Below, one piece after another: positions 17,822-26,256 of a stretch of 64,000 bases of DNA. Origin of the DNA: an uncultured Shimia sp. (GTDB lineage Bacteria; Pseudomonadota; Alphaproteobacteria; Rhodobacterales; Rhodobacteraceae); the NCBI RefSeq assembly GCF_947493595.1, contig NZ_CANLRL010000001.1:682001-746000 (forward strand), read 5' to 3'. The position numbers and the translations under genes were made by a program. The notes under the pieces were generated by a model. It was not told the origin of the DNA and did not search any database. It saw only the letters and a program-made list of their open reading frames with translations. How positions within the stretch are numbered: position 1 is the first letter of the stretch; every line of letters starts with the position of its first letter.

Positions 17822-18322
17822 TTAGGCGTTGGGGTCAAAGCAGCCGAAGTGGGACTGGGCAAAGACCAAGGGTTTGCCTTCGCCAATCCAGAGGCGTTCC
17901 ACCTGTCCAACAACGATATCATGATCGCCGCCATCGTGTACCGCATGGGTGCGGCATTCAAAGCGGGCCAGACATTCTGGCAGCAGCGGCACATGGTCGG
18001 CGTTGGTGCCATGTTGTAGCGCGGCGAAGGGATCGCCGTTGCGGGCGAAGTCCATGGCCAAGGCGCTCTGATCGTCGCGCAGCATGTGGATGGCAAAGTG
18101 GCTTGCGCCAGCAAAAAACGGGTGGCGTTCGGAATTTCTCGCCGGGCACCAGAGCACCAGCGGCGGATCAAGCGACACGGATGAGAACGAATTGGCGGTC
18201 ATGCCAAGTGGACCCTGCGCAGTGGGCACGGTGACAACGGTCACGCCAGTGGCAAAGCAGCCAAGCGCATCGCGAAAGCGGCGCTGGTTCTCAGCCGTTG
18301 GGGCAAAAGTTTCATCAGTCAT
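17822..18322 (-). CDS. flavin reductase family protein (HpaC-like)
   Basis: A 166-residue FMN-binding split-barrel protein. The characteristic N-terminal stretch is RDALGCFATGVTVVTVPTAQ followed by GMTANSFSSVSLDPPLV, the flavin-phosphate contact region. The C-terminus contains HDGGDHDIVVGQVE, the usual GDH...G.V motif. Such proteins reduce FMN/FAD for partner monooxygenases or act as oxidoreductases themselves; no monooxygenase gene is next to it. I chose the ATG at 18320-18322 because GAGAGA lies about nine bases upstream. A start nine codons earlier lacks a ribosome-binding site. Confidence 0.88.
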   Translation of the reverse strand: MTDETFAPTAENQRRFRDALGCFATGVTVVTVPTAQGPLGMTANSFSSVSLDPPLVLWCPARNSERHPFFAGASHFAIHMLRDDQSALAMDFARNGDPFAALQHGTNADHVPLLPECLARFECRTHAVHDGGDHDIVVGQVERLWIGEGKPLVFAQSHFGCFDPNA

Positions 18323-18626
18323 GTGCAGGTTGTCTCTCATGTCGCGCATCCTAGCGCAGCAATGGGCCGAAATTAGGGCGGGCGCAAGTGTCAGTTTTAT
18401 CTGCGCTTATGTTCCCAAACCGCCTGTGTCCAGGGTGCTGCGGGCTCTCCTTATATATACACCGGATTTTACGCAAATTGTCAGCGCTTGGTTTTGCGGC
18501 CTGCCTTGTTTTGGCCGCAAGGCGAACACCGCACGCCCCAGAAACAGACTGCAAATGGCGCCGATTTGGTCCGAATGCTGCCCCAGATGCTTGTTCAAGT
18601 GATTTCAAGGATTTGAGGGAGGCACC

Positions 18627-19328
18627 ATGCGCGCCATTAGACTGATAGCCACACTTGCGATGCTGCTTCCGGGCGTTTTGCATGCTGAAGCAAACGTAAC
18701 AGGGAAGCTGCCGGGAGAGGCCGCGGTTGGACGCTTGATGTTGTCTGGCAAAGCCATGTGTACCGGAGCCTTGATTTCTCCGTCTCTTGTGCTGACCGCC
18801 GCGCATTGCCTGTATAATCCTCGCACCGGCAAGAAGCTGAAACCCGGTCAGATCGAGTTTCAGGCCGGATTGAAGGGTGGCAAAGCCAAAGCGATCCGTC
18901 AGGTTTCCGTGGCGACGGCCCACCCGGATTATATCCACCGCCACAAAGGCAAAGCTCAGGTTGGCAGTGACATTGCGTTGCTGAGATTGAGCAAGCCAAT
19001 CTCAAAGAATTCCGTTCTGCCGATGCGCTACGGGGCCAACCTTGCCAGCGGTGATATGCTGGGTGTGTTGAGCTACACCATCAGCAACCGGTCTGATCCG
19101 ATTTTGGAATACCCGTGCCGCGTTTTGGCCCGTCAGGATGAAACGCTGGTGATGAGCTGCGAAGTGAACTTTGGTGCCTCCGGGGCGCCGGTTCTGGCGC
19201 TGACCAACGGCAGCAACCCTGCGGTGGTGTCTGTGGTGTCCGCCAAGGCCGCGATGGGCGGACAGAATGTCTCTGTGGGCACGCTGCTGAGTGCCGATAC
19301 GCTCAAACAAATGATTGCCGGCGGGTAG
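18627..19328 (+). CDS. secreted trypsin-like serine protease
   Basis: A 233-residue protein with a Sec signal peptide cleaved after HAEA or LHA (about residues 19-22). The chymotrypsin-fold triad is visible: His in VLTAAHC, Asp in GSDIALLRL, and Ser in NFGASGAPV. The serine motif is GASGAP rather than the usual GDSGGP, as in V8-like and some bacterial trypsin-like proteases; the oxyanion glycine is kept. Cysteines near the histidine (C44, C60) could form the standard disulfide. GGGAGG precedes the ATG. It is monocistronic with a strong terminator, so probably periplasmic or secreted with no dedicated partner here. Confidence 0.85.
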   Translation: MRAIRLIATLAMLLPGVLHAEANVTGKLPGEAAVGRLMLSGKAMCTGALISPSLVLTAAHCLYNPRTGKKLKPGQIEFQAGLKGGKAKAIRQVSVATAHPDYIHRHKGKAQVGSDIALLRLSKPISKNSVLPMRYGANLASGDMLGVLSYTISNRSDPILEYPCRVLARQDETLVMSCEVNFGASGAPVLALTNGSNPAVVSVVSAKAAMGGQNVSVGTLLSADTLKQMIAGG

Positions 19329-19360
19329 AGCCTCCTGCTCTGGCTCACCCGCTTTGACTT

Positions 19361-19387
19361 GGCGGCCCTTTGGGGCCGCCTTTTTTT
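19361..19387 (+). terminator. terminator after the serine protease gene
   Basis: GGCGGCCC (19361-19368) pairs with GGGCCGCC (19373-19380) across a TTTG tetraloop, then seven T. A classic Rho-independent terminator. Confidence 0.92.
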
Positions 19388-19396
19388 GTTGATGAC

Positions 19397-20002
19397 TTAT
19401 TTGCCAAACAACAGGCGCAAACCCAGAGCGGAGAGCACAACAGCGGCGACGCGGTCGAGATAGAGCTTGGCGTGCAGGTAGGCGTTGCGGGCGGTGGATG
19501 TGCTCATGCCAAAGGCCAGCAGGCTGTAGAAGATCAACTCGATGGCCAAGTGGTTGGCAAAGACAAAGCCCTTTTGCGCCAATGACATGCCGGGTGGGAA
19601 GATCACCACCAACACGGCGGCTGCAAACAGCACGGACTTCGGGTTCATGACCTGGATGGCGACGCCTTGCCAGAAGGCGTGGCGGGCGGGTTTTATCTCG
19701 GTGGGGGCCAGCGGCGCGCGAGCGCCTTTCCACATGCCGTATGCAATATAGAGCAGGTAAAGCGCGCCGACAGTTTTCACGGCAATATAAGCCCAAGGGA
19801 AAGTTGCAAAGATGGCTTCGAGGCCCAAGAGGGCCGCTAAAGTCCAGAGTGCGGCAACCAGCGCGAGGCCAGCGCCAACTGCGAGACCCGCACGGCGTCC
19901 TCCGGTGAGGGTGGTTTTCACCGAAATCAGAAAGGCCGGACCGGGGCTGGCAATGGCGGCGGCCAATGCAAGATTGAAGGTAAGGATATGGGTGAGGTCC
20001 AT
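19397..20002 (-). CDS. LysE/RhtB family amino-acid exporter
   Basis: A 201-residue inner-membrane protein with six hydrophobic segments. It has the family N-terminus with ASPGPAFLISVKT (conserved PGP) and the NPK motif (VMNPKSVLFAAA) in the middle. LysE/RhtB proteins export amino acids such as lysine, threonine or homoserine; substrate cannot be deduced. The start ATG at 20000-20002 has AGGAG eight bases upstream. A frame extension of 48 codons lacks membrane or protein character and was dropped. It is separated from the diguanylate cyclase gene by 265 bases that contain a T7-G9 homopolymer (20168-20183). Confidence 0.9.
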   Translation of the reverse strand: MDLTHILTFNLALAAAIASPGPAFLISVKTTLTGGRRAGLAVGAGLALVAALWTLAALLGLEAIFATFPWAYIAVKTVGALYLLYIAYGMWKGARAPLAPTEIKPARHAFWQGVAIQVMNPKSVLFAAAVLVVIFPPGMSLAQKGFVFANHLAIELIFYSLLAFGMSTSTARNAYLHAKLYLDRVAAVVLSALGLRLLFGK

Positions 20003-20232
20003 GGAACGCGGCTCCTGTTGCAGTGCTTTAGACGTACGGGAGGGCGCGGGCCAAGTCACGGTATAGTTGCGGGGAAAAGGCTTGGGGCTCTGGCAGTGCT
20101 GATAATTTGTGCGGCGGGAATGTGGCGGGGGCAGGGATGTCTCCAAAGGCGCACAAATAATGTTGGGTTTTTTTGGGGGGGGGCTGCCACTGTCTTTGGA
20201 TCAACCACCAATGTTCGGCCCGGATGGAATCT

Positions 20233-20261
20233 GGGCCTCAGTTGCGCATAATCTGAGGCCC
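20233..20261 (-). other. hairpin after the CBS-GGDEF gene
   Basis: A perfect 9-bp stem GGGCCTCAG (20233-20241) with CTGAGGCCC (20253-20261) and an 11-base loop lies a few bases after the stop on the minus strand. No clear U-run follows. Confidence 0.6.
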
Positions 20262-20267
20262 GAATTT

Positions 20268-21203
20268 CTATTTTTCTGAGGAAAGCGCGGTTTCTGGCTT
20301 GGAAGGTATCCTGACCCCGCCTTCGACTGACACTTGGTTCCGGCCGGAATTTTTGGCGACATATAGCAACTCGTCCGCGCGCTTGAGCAAGGCGGCTGCA
20401 TCGCTGGCGTGTTCGTAAACCTCCGTGAGCCCGATGCTGACCGTTAAGCGGATTTTGTTTGCATCCGCGACAATTTCGCTGGACTGGATCGTCGCCCGCA
20501 ACCGCTCGCAGGCAGCATAGGCACCGATCAAGTCGGTGTCCGGAAAGACCAGCGCAAACTCTTCGCCACCAAGCCTGCCTACAAGGTCAATGGAGCGAAA
20601 CTCGCGTATCAGCATCCTTGAAAGCTGTTGCAGGGTCTTGTCGCCAGCGTCATGTCCATAAGTGTCGTTGATACGTTTGAAATGGTCTACATCGAGCATG
20701 GCAACCGACATGGGCGACCCGTCTTGCCGGGAACTTTCAAATTGTGTTTCCAGTGTTTTCAGGAACGGGCGTCGGTTCGAAACCTGGGTCAGCGGGTCGG
20801 TGTTCGCCTCGATCTGAAGGAGTTCATAGGCTTTCGTCAGTTCGCGTATGCTCAGAATGCCGATGAGCTTGCCGTTTTCTAGCACAGGCATGTGCCGGAT
20901 GGCGTTTTCATTCATCAGGTGCAGTAGGTAGGTGACTTCGTCGTCCGGACCGCAAGAAATGACCGAGGAGGTCATCACGTCGGACACCAAGGCGTCGGCG
21001 GCTTTGGGGTTGCAACTTGCCACAACAGTGAGGAGATCCCGTTCAGAGATGATACCAACCATTGTGTTGGTTTCGTCGGTCACCACCAAGGCGCCAAGTT
21101 TGAGATCCAGCAGTTTGTGGGCCGCCTGCTTGAGCGTTGATTGCGGTCGAATTCCTTCAACCTTGTTGGTTTTTTTTGCGTTGAGTAACTGAGATACTTT
21201 CAC
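20268..21203 (-). CDS. CBS-domain diguanylate cyclase (GGDEF)
   Basis: A 311-residue soluble signalling protein. Two CBS domains (about residues 10-65 and 75-130, each with the V.GI.S.R.L pattern) form an adenosine-nucleotide sensing module. A GGDEF domain (about 135-295) begins at DPLTQVSNRRPF and has the active site GGEEF. An inhibitory RxxD site (RSID) lies five residues before it, so product inhibition by c-di-GMP is likely. It should make c-di-GMP from two GTP, with output tuned by what the CBS pair binds. The adhesin and type I secretion genes lie next along the same strand, separated by the MFS gene; a regulatory link is plausible but unproven. Confidence 0.93.
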   Translation of the reverse strand: MKVSQLLNAKKTNKVEGIRPQSTLKQAAHKLLDLKLGALVVTDETNTMVGIISERDLLTVVASCNPKAADALVSDVMTSSVISCGPDDEVTYLLHLMNENAIRHMPVLENGKLIGILSIRELTKAYELLQIEANTDPLTQVSNRRPFLKTLETQFESSRQDGSPMSVAMLDVDHFKRINDTYGHDAGDKTLQQLSRMLIREFRSIDLVGRLGGEEFALVFPDTDLIGAYAACERLRATIQSSEIVADANKIRLTVSIGLTEVYEHASDAAALLKRADELLYVAKNSGRNQVSVEGGVRIPSKPETALSSEK

Positions 21204-21400
21204 CCTAAATGCCCCCTGAGCAACTGTACGTAGTGAGGGAGCAGTACAGGGGTAGCGGTTAAAAGGTTCTTTCGCCGTGCATGTTTGGTGAGGAAAGTTT
21301 TACGTAACTATCAATGGTTTGCGCCTCAAACAAACGTTGGGTTGAGGGCAGAACCGATTGGGTGAGTGCGCGATTGAAGAGCGGTGCGCGGGTGCGTCCT

Positions 21401-22690
21401 TTACTGACTTTCCGTCTTCATGCGTTTCACCAAGACCAGGCACAGTATCGTCGCCAAGAGCAGAAATACCGCGCCGAGGCTCCATGCGACGGAGAGGGAG
21501 TAGAGCTCTGCGACGGCGCCGGTGAGGAGCAGGCCCAATGCAGCTCCCAGTTGTTGGATCAGGGAGCGCAAGGACAGTAGCGTGGAGCGTTGATGATCGG
21601 CAACGCAGCGGTGCAGGATGCTGCTGGCCGGGGTTTCGCAGATGCCGAGACAGACGGAATAGAGGATGAAGACCGCCGCAAAGGCGAGGATGTGGCCTTG
21701 GTAGACGAGGGCGATTTGCACGGCTGCGAGGCAGGTGAAGGTGGTTGCGAGTGTTTTGGTGTGGTGGCGTTTGAAGAGCTTGGTGACGTGTGGTGACAGC
21801 GCGGCGCCAAAGGCGATGGCGAAGAAATAGGTGGCGGTTAGCGTGCCGATGGCGGTGTTTGCGTAGGTGTTGTCCAGCATGGGTTTGGCGAAAGTGGGCC
21901 AGAGCACCTCGACCGGATTGGTGGCCATGAGGAAGACCGCCAGTGCGGCCAACAGCAACGACAGTGTGGGGTGTTTGAGGGCGAGCAGACCGGCGTCTTT
22001 TACCACCAGCGGCACGTTGACAAAGCCGTGTTTGAGGGCGCCTTGGCTTGTCGCACGAGGCGGCTCGATAATGGCTAGCTTAGTAAAGGCAAACACGCAG
22101 AGCATCACGGCAAAGCTGGCGGCGTAGGAGGTGTCATAGGGGCTGAACCCGAGGATTTGCACATAGGGGCCGAGGAGGTCGGGGAGAAGGCCACCGAGGA
22201 TCGCGCCCATCGCCAGGCCGATGGCATTGGCGGATTGTGCTTTGGCGAGCGCGGGTTGCACGTCTACGTTGGGGGCAGTGGCCTTGAAGGTTTCGACAAA
22301 CCACGCGTCCAGCGTGCCGGAGCGAAGCGCACGGCCAAAGCCGATGAAGCCAAAAGACAGGGCCAGCACGTAGAAGTTGCTGCTGGAGAGGAAGAGCGCG
22401 AGGGAGATCAGGCTGGCGATGACGGCGGTCAAAAAGACCGGTTTGCGCCCGATGCTGTCGGCCAAGCCGCCAAAAGGCAGTTCCATCGTCATGGTGGTGA
22501 GTGAGTAGACCCCGAAGAGCAGCGAGATTTGGAAGAGGTCCATGCCGCGATCGGTGAGGGCCAGCGCAACAACGGCCACGGTGAGCCCCATGGCAAAACG
22601 ATCCAGAAACTGGTGGATTTGGAACACCCGAATGTGGCGTTGCGCCGAGGAGCTGAGTGCTGAGAAGGAAAACGCGGTTTCTGGTGTCAT
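21401..22690 (-). CDS. major facilitator superfamily transporter
   Basis: A 429-residue inner-membrane transporter with about twelve hydrophobic segments in two halves. The MFS motif A between helices 2 and 3 is GGLADSIGRKP. The central loop (about residues 200-230) is polar and basic. Substrate is unknown; the fold is closest to drug/metabolite exporters in general form. AAGGTG precedes the ATG at six bases. It begins 60 bases after the HlyD gene on the same strand with no terminator seen, so it could be transcribed with the secretion operon, though nothing in the protein ties it to secretion. Confidence 0.85.
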   Translation of the reverse strand: MTPETAFSFSALSSSAQRHIRVFQIHQFLDRFAMGLTVAVVALALTDRGMDLFQISLLFGVYSLTTMTMELPFGGLADSIGRKPVFLTAVIASLISLALFLSSSNFYVLALSFGFIGFGRALRSGTLDAWFVETFKATAPNVDVQPALAKAQSANAIGLAMGAILGGLLPDLLGPYVQILGFSPYDTSYAASFAVMLCVFAFTKLAIIEPPRATSQGALKHGFVNVPLVVKDAGLLALKHPTLSLLLAALAVFLMATNPVEVLWPTFAKPMLDNTYANTAIGTLTATYFFAIAFGAALSPHVTKLFKRHHTKTLATTFTCLAAVQIALVYQGHILAFAAVFILYSVCLGICETPASSILHRCVADHQRSTLLSLRSLIQQLGAALGLLLTGAVAELYSLSVAWSLGAVFLLLATILCLVLVKRMKTESQ

Positions 22691-22750
22691 GCGGGCACCT
22701 TGGACGGTGCCAACACTCGGCGCAACAGTTTGATCGCGCGGAGGTTGCGC

Positions 22751-23932
22751 CTAAGGCTCTCGGAAGGCCTCTTTGCTTTTGTAGAGCGGCTTCATCAGGT
22801 AGCGCAGGACGGTTTTGGAGCCGGTGTGCAACTCGACGGTTGCGCGCATGCCGGGGCGGATTTCGATGGCTTTTTGCCGTTCAGTGAGCGCGTCGGCGTT
22901 CACGTTCACGGTGACCTTGTAGTACGGCGGCGCAGAGGGATCGCGTTCGTCTTCAAAGGTGTCAGCAGAGATGAAATCCACCTTGCCTTTAAGGGAACCG
23001 TAGATGGTGTAGTCATAAGCGGAGAGCTTGATGGAGGCGTCTTGACCCGGCTCGACATTGGCGATGTTTTCAGGGCGGACTTGGGCCTCGACAAACAGTT
23101 CTTCGCCTAACGGTATGATTTCAAAGATTTCTTCTCCGGGACGTACAACACCGCCGATGGTGGTTACCGCGAGGTTGTTGACGATGCCGCGCATAGGCGC
23201 AGTGATCACGGTGCGGGAGAGTTGGTCTTGGGCGAGGCGCATTTCTTGGCGCAGCGAAGTGATCTCTTTCAACGTTTCGGAGTACTCTTCCGCCAGCGCC
23301 AGCTCGGCCTGGGTGAGGATGTCCATGTAGCGGATTTCGGCCTCAGAGGCTTTTTCGCGGGCTTTGTTGACTTCCAAGAGGGCGACAAATTCTTTCTTGT
23401 AGAGGCGCTCCATGTTGGAGAGCTCTTCTTGGGCTTGTTCGAGCTGGGTAAAGGCGCCTTCTCGGCGGCTGTCGATGTCGGTCTGGCGGGCTTCGATCAG
23501 GGCTTTTTCGGAGGCCAAAATGCGGGGCGCGCGTTTGGCCAAGTCATCGGGCACGTCGAAGGTGAACTTGCCGTCGATTTCTGCCTCAAGGCGCAGGCGG
23601 CGCAGTTCCAGCGCGTCGATCTGGTCTTGTAGATCGTCAAAGGCTGAGCGGAAGCGGGTGTCGCTGAGGGTGGCGAGGATTTGGCCGGATTCAACAAGGT
23701 CGCCTTGTTTGACGGCGAGGTCGGCGAGGATGCCGCCTTCGAGGTTCTGCACCGATTGGGAGCGCGAGGAGGAGACCACTTGGCCGTCGGCGCGCACAAT
23801 TTCGTCGACCCACGCAAAGGCGGACCAGATGACAAAAAGCCCAACCGCGGCGGCAATCAGGCGGATCGTGAGGCGGGAGGCTTTGAGTTGCTCGTCGAGA
23901 CCGGTTTCGTTCTCAAATTCGGATGTGGTCAT
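22751..23932 (-). CDS. type I secretion membrane-fusion protein (HlyD/LapC-like)
   Basis: A 393-residue adaptor with one N-terminal transmembrane helix (about residues 22-42) and a periplasmic remainder. The lipoyl half-motif NLEGGILADLAVKQGDLVESGQ comes right after the membrane, then a long alpha-hairpin (about 100-230, E/R/L-rich heptads), the second lipoyl half (APMRGIVNNLAVTTIGGVV) and a beta-barrel end. It bridges the inner-membrane ABC exporter and the outer-membrane TolC protein. Its ATG overlaps the ABC gene's stop (ATGA). Order adhesin-TolC-ABC-HlyD matches LapA/BapA-type secretion loci. Confidence 0.92.
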   Translation of the reverse strand: MTTSEFENETGLDEQLKASRLTIRLIAAAVGLFVIWSAFAWVDEIVRADGQVVSSSRSQSVQNLEGGILADLAVKQGDLVESGQILATLSDTRFRSAFDDLQDQIDALELRRLRLEAEIDGKFTFDVPDDLAKRAPRILASEKALIEARQTDIDSRREGAFTQLEQAQEELSNMERLYKKEFVALLEVNKAREKASEAEIRYMDILTQAELALAEEYSETLKEITSLRQEMRLAQDQLSRTVITAPMRGIVNNLAVTTIGGVVRPGEEIFEIIPLGEELFVEAQVRPENIANVEPGQDASIKLSAYDYTIYGSLKGKVDFISADTFEDERDPSAPPYYKVTVNVNADALTERQKAIEIRPGMRATVELHTGSKTVLRYLMKPLYKSKEAFREP

Positions 23933-26256
23933 CCGTTGGCCCCTCCGGCGAGGTGGGCGAGGACTTGTTCACGCGGGCCATCGACCACAAGGCGGCCGTT
24001 TTGCAGGATCAACGTGCGGGTGGAAAGCGCCAAGATCGGCGTGCGGTGGGTGGCGATGAGGGCGGTGCGGCCTTCGAGCCAGTTCGAGAGGCGGCTGACC
24101 AGTGTGCGTTCCAGGGTTTGATCGAGCGCGGCGGTGGGCTCATCCAGCAGCACGATGCTGGGGTTTTGCAGCCAGAGGCGGGCCCAGCCGATGGATTGAC
24201 GCTGACCGATTGACAGGCCTTCGCCGCCGTCACGGATTTGCAGATCCAGCCCCTGCGGGTGGTTGCGCAGGAAGGGGCCGAGGCCCGCAAAATCGAGCGC
24301 GGCCATCAGGCGGTCATCGTCGCGTTCCAGCTGAGTCAAGTTGAGGTTGTCACGCAGAGAGCCCGCAAAAAGGCGCACGTCCTGGCTGAGGTAGCCGATG
24401 TTGCGGCGCAGGTCGCGTTGGTCGATCTGACCCATGTCCGTGCCGTCCAGCAGTACGCGGCCTTTGGTGGGGCCGTAGAGACCGGCCATGAGTTTCAGCA
24501 GAGTGGATTTGCCGGAACCATTGGCGCCAAGAATCGTAACGCGCTGGCCCGGTTTGATGACCACGCCGGGCACATCAAGGGAGGCGCCGCTGTCTTCGTC
24601 ATAGGCAAAGGAGAGCTCGCGCAGTTCGAACTGGCCTTCGAGTTTCTCGCGGCGCAGGTATTTGCGCTCGCCGTCTTTCTCTTGCTCAGAAAGGGCAATA
24701 GCATCAAGGCTTTCCAGGGCGCCTTTGACGTTGGACCAGCGCGCCAAAGTGCCTGCAAATTGGGTCAGTGGGGCCAGCGTGCGCGAGGTCAAGATACCGC
24801 AGGCAATAATAGTTCCGACGGTGAATTCCCCCGCAAACACCAGATAGGTGCCGATCACCACAGTGGCGATGTAGGTCATTTGCTGCACGCCCTGGGACCA
24901 ATAGGTCAAGGCAGAGCTGAGGCGGCGCTGTTCGGCGGAAGAGTGGCTGGAAACGGCGTTGAGCTCGTCCCAGAGACGCAGCACGCGGTCTTCGCCGCGT
25001 TGGGTCTTCACGGTGTCGAGCTCGGTGATGACTTCTTGTAAAAGGCGACCCACTTTGGCTGACGCGCCTTGGGTTTCGCGCGACAAAGAGATCATGCGTT
25101 TTTGCAGCACGTAGGCGGGCAGGACCATGAGCACGCCGCCAAGCATCAGCACCCAGACGAGGTTGCCTGCGATCGAGGCCACCAGCGCGAGGAAGATGAA
25201 GATAAACGGCATATCCGCCAGCACCGAGATGGTGGTGGAGGTGAAGAAGTCACGCACGGCGCCGAAATCGCGCATCGCGGCAAACAGGCCGGATGGGGGC
25301 AGGGGGCGGCGGTCTGAGCGCATGCCCAGCAGGCGTTTCATCAGACGGTGCTGGATGGAGAGTTCCATGCGGCGGCCTGCGGCGTCGCTCATCTTGGCGC
25401 GGGCGAGCTTTAGTAGGCCTTCGAGACCAATGGCGAAAATCGCACCAATAGCCAGCACCCAGAGCGTGGCCTGTGATTGGTGTGGGATCACGCGGTCGTA
25501 GACTTGCAGTGAGAACAAAGCGACGGCGACGGCCAGAAGGTTGGCGACCAGCGAGCCCAACATGATCTCGCCCATGTGGCGGCGGTATTTTGTAAATTCG
25601 CCCCAGAACCAGTGGCCGGACATGCCGTCTGCGATCTGCGGCACGTGACGTTCAGCCAATTGGCGCAGAGAGACTTTGGCGCGCAGGGCGGTGCCGGAGA
25701 AGAAGGGCTCAAATTCGGTGACAGGCACTTCGGCGCGGTTGTCGGCGCAGCTGTCGTCGTAGACGTAGAGGGTGTCTTCGTCCTGAGACAGGACCAGAAT
25801 GGCCTGTCCGTTGTTCATCATCGCCACGGCGGGCCAAGCGGCGGGGGCAACCTTCATCTTCTGATGAATTTTTGGCTCCACACCGGCGTGGGCCAGTGCG
25901 CCAGACAGGGCTTTGATCGAGACGTCGCCCGGGGCGTTGGTCCACATGTGTTCGGCCACATCGGTGACCGGCACGTCGACGCCGTTGAGCGAAGCGAGCG
26001 TGGAGATCAACGTGGCGCGGTGTTGGATTCGGGTGGCAGTTGCCTCAACCAGATCGTGGATGGCATCTGAAGGAGCCGACACGGCTGCGGGTTTGGCTTG
26101 CGTCGGTGCCGCGACGGTTTTGGGAGTGATTTGAGCGACTTGCGTGGGGGCAGGCGGTTGGACGGGCGCGGGGGCTTTGTTGGCGGCCTTGGTGGACTTC
26201 ACAGCCGCAATCGAGAGCACCACCGGTGCTTTGCCTTTGGGTGTCCCGTCGCTCAA
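23929..26256 (-). CDS. type I secretion ABC exporter (LapB-like)
   Basis: A 775-residue fused permease/ATPase. Residues 1-65 are a Pro/Ala/Lys-rich cytosolic extension. Residues about 70-200 form a C39-peptidase-like domain without the catalytic Cys, expected to hold the unfolded substrate. Six transmembrane segments span about 230-500. The ATPase has Walker A GANGSGKST, signature LSIGQRQS (LSGGQ variant), Walker B IVLLDEPT and switch histidine ATHR. It powers export of the adhesin encoded upstream, through HlyD and TolC. It overlaps both neighbours by four bases. Distant RTX proteins such as the one at 6.8 kb could also be clients, but that is a guess. Confidence 0.93.
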   Translation of the reverse strand: MSDGTPKGKAPVVLSIAAVKSTKAANKAPAPVQPPAPTQVAQITPKTVAAPTQAKPAAVSAPSDAIHDLVEATATRIQHRATLISTLASLNGVDVPVTDVAEHMWTNAPGDVSIKALSGALAHAGVEPKIHQKMKVAPAAWPAVAMMNNGQAILVLSQDEDTLYVYDDSCADNRAEVPVTEFEPFFSGTALRAKVSLRQLAERHVPQIADGMSGHWFWGEFTKYRRHMGEIMLGSLVANLLAVAVALFSLQVYDRVIPHQSQATLWVLAIGAIFAIGLEGLLKLARAKMSDAAGRRMELSIQHRLMKRLLGMRSDRRPLPPSGLFAAMRDFGAVRDFFTSTTISVLADMPFIFIFLALVASIAGNLVWVLMLGGVLMVLPAYVLQKRMISLSRETQGASAKVGRLLQEVITELDTVKTQRGEDRVLRLWDELNAVSSHSSAEQRRLSSALTYWSQGVQQMTYIATVVIGTYLVFAGEFTVGTIIACGILTSRTLAPLTQFAGTLARWSNVKGALESLDAIALSEQEKDGERKYLRREKLEGQFELRELSFAYDEDSGASLDVPGVVIKPGQRVTILGANGSGKSTLLKLMAGLYGPTKGRVLLDGTDMGQIDQRDLRRNIGYLSQDVRLFAGSLRDNLNLTQLERDDDRLMAALDFAGLGPFLRNHPQGLDLQIRDGGEGLSIGQRQSIGWARLWLQNPSIVLLDEPTAALDQTLERTLVSRLSNWLEGRTALIATHRTPILALSTRTLILQNGRLVVDGPREQVLAHLAGGANG

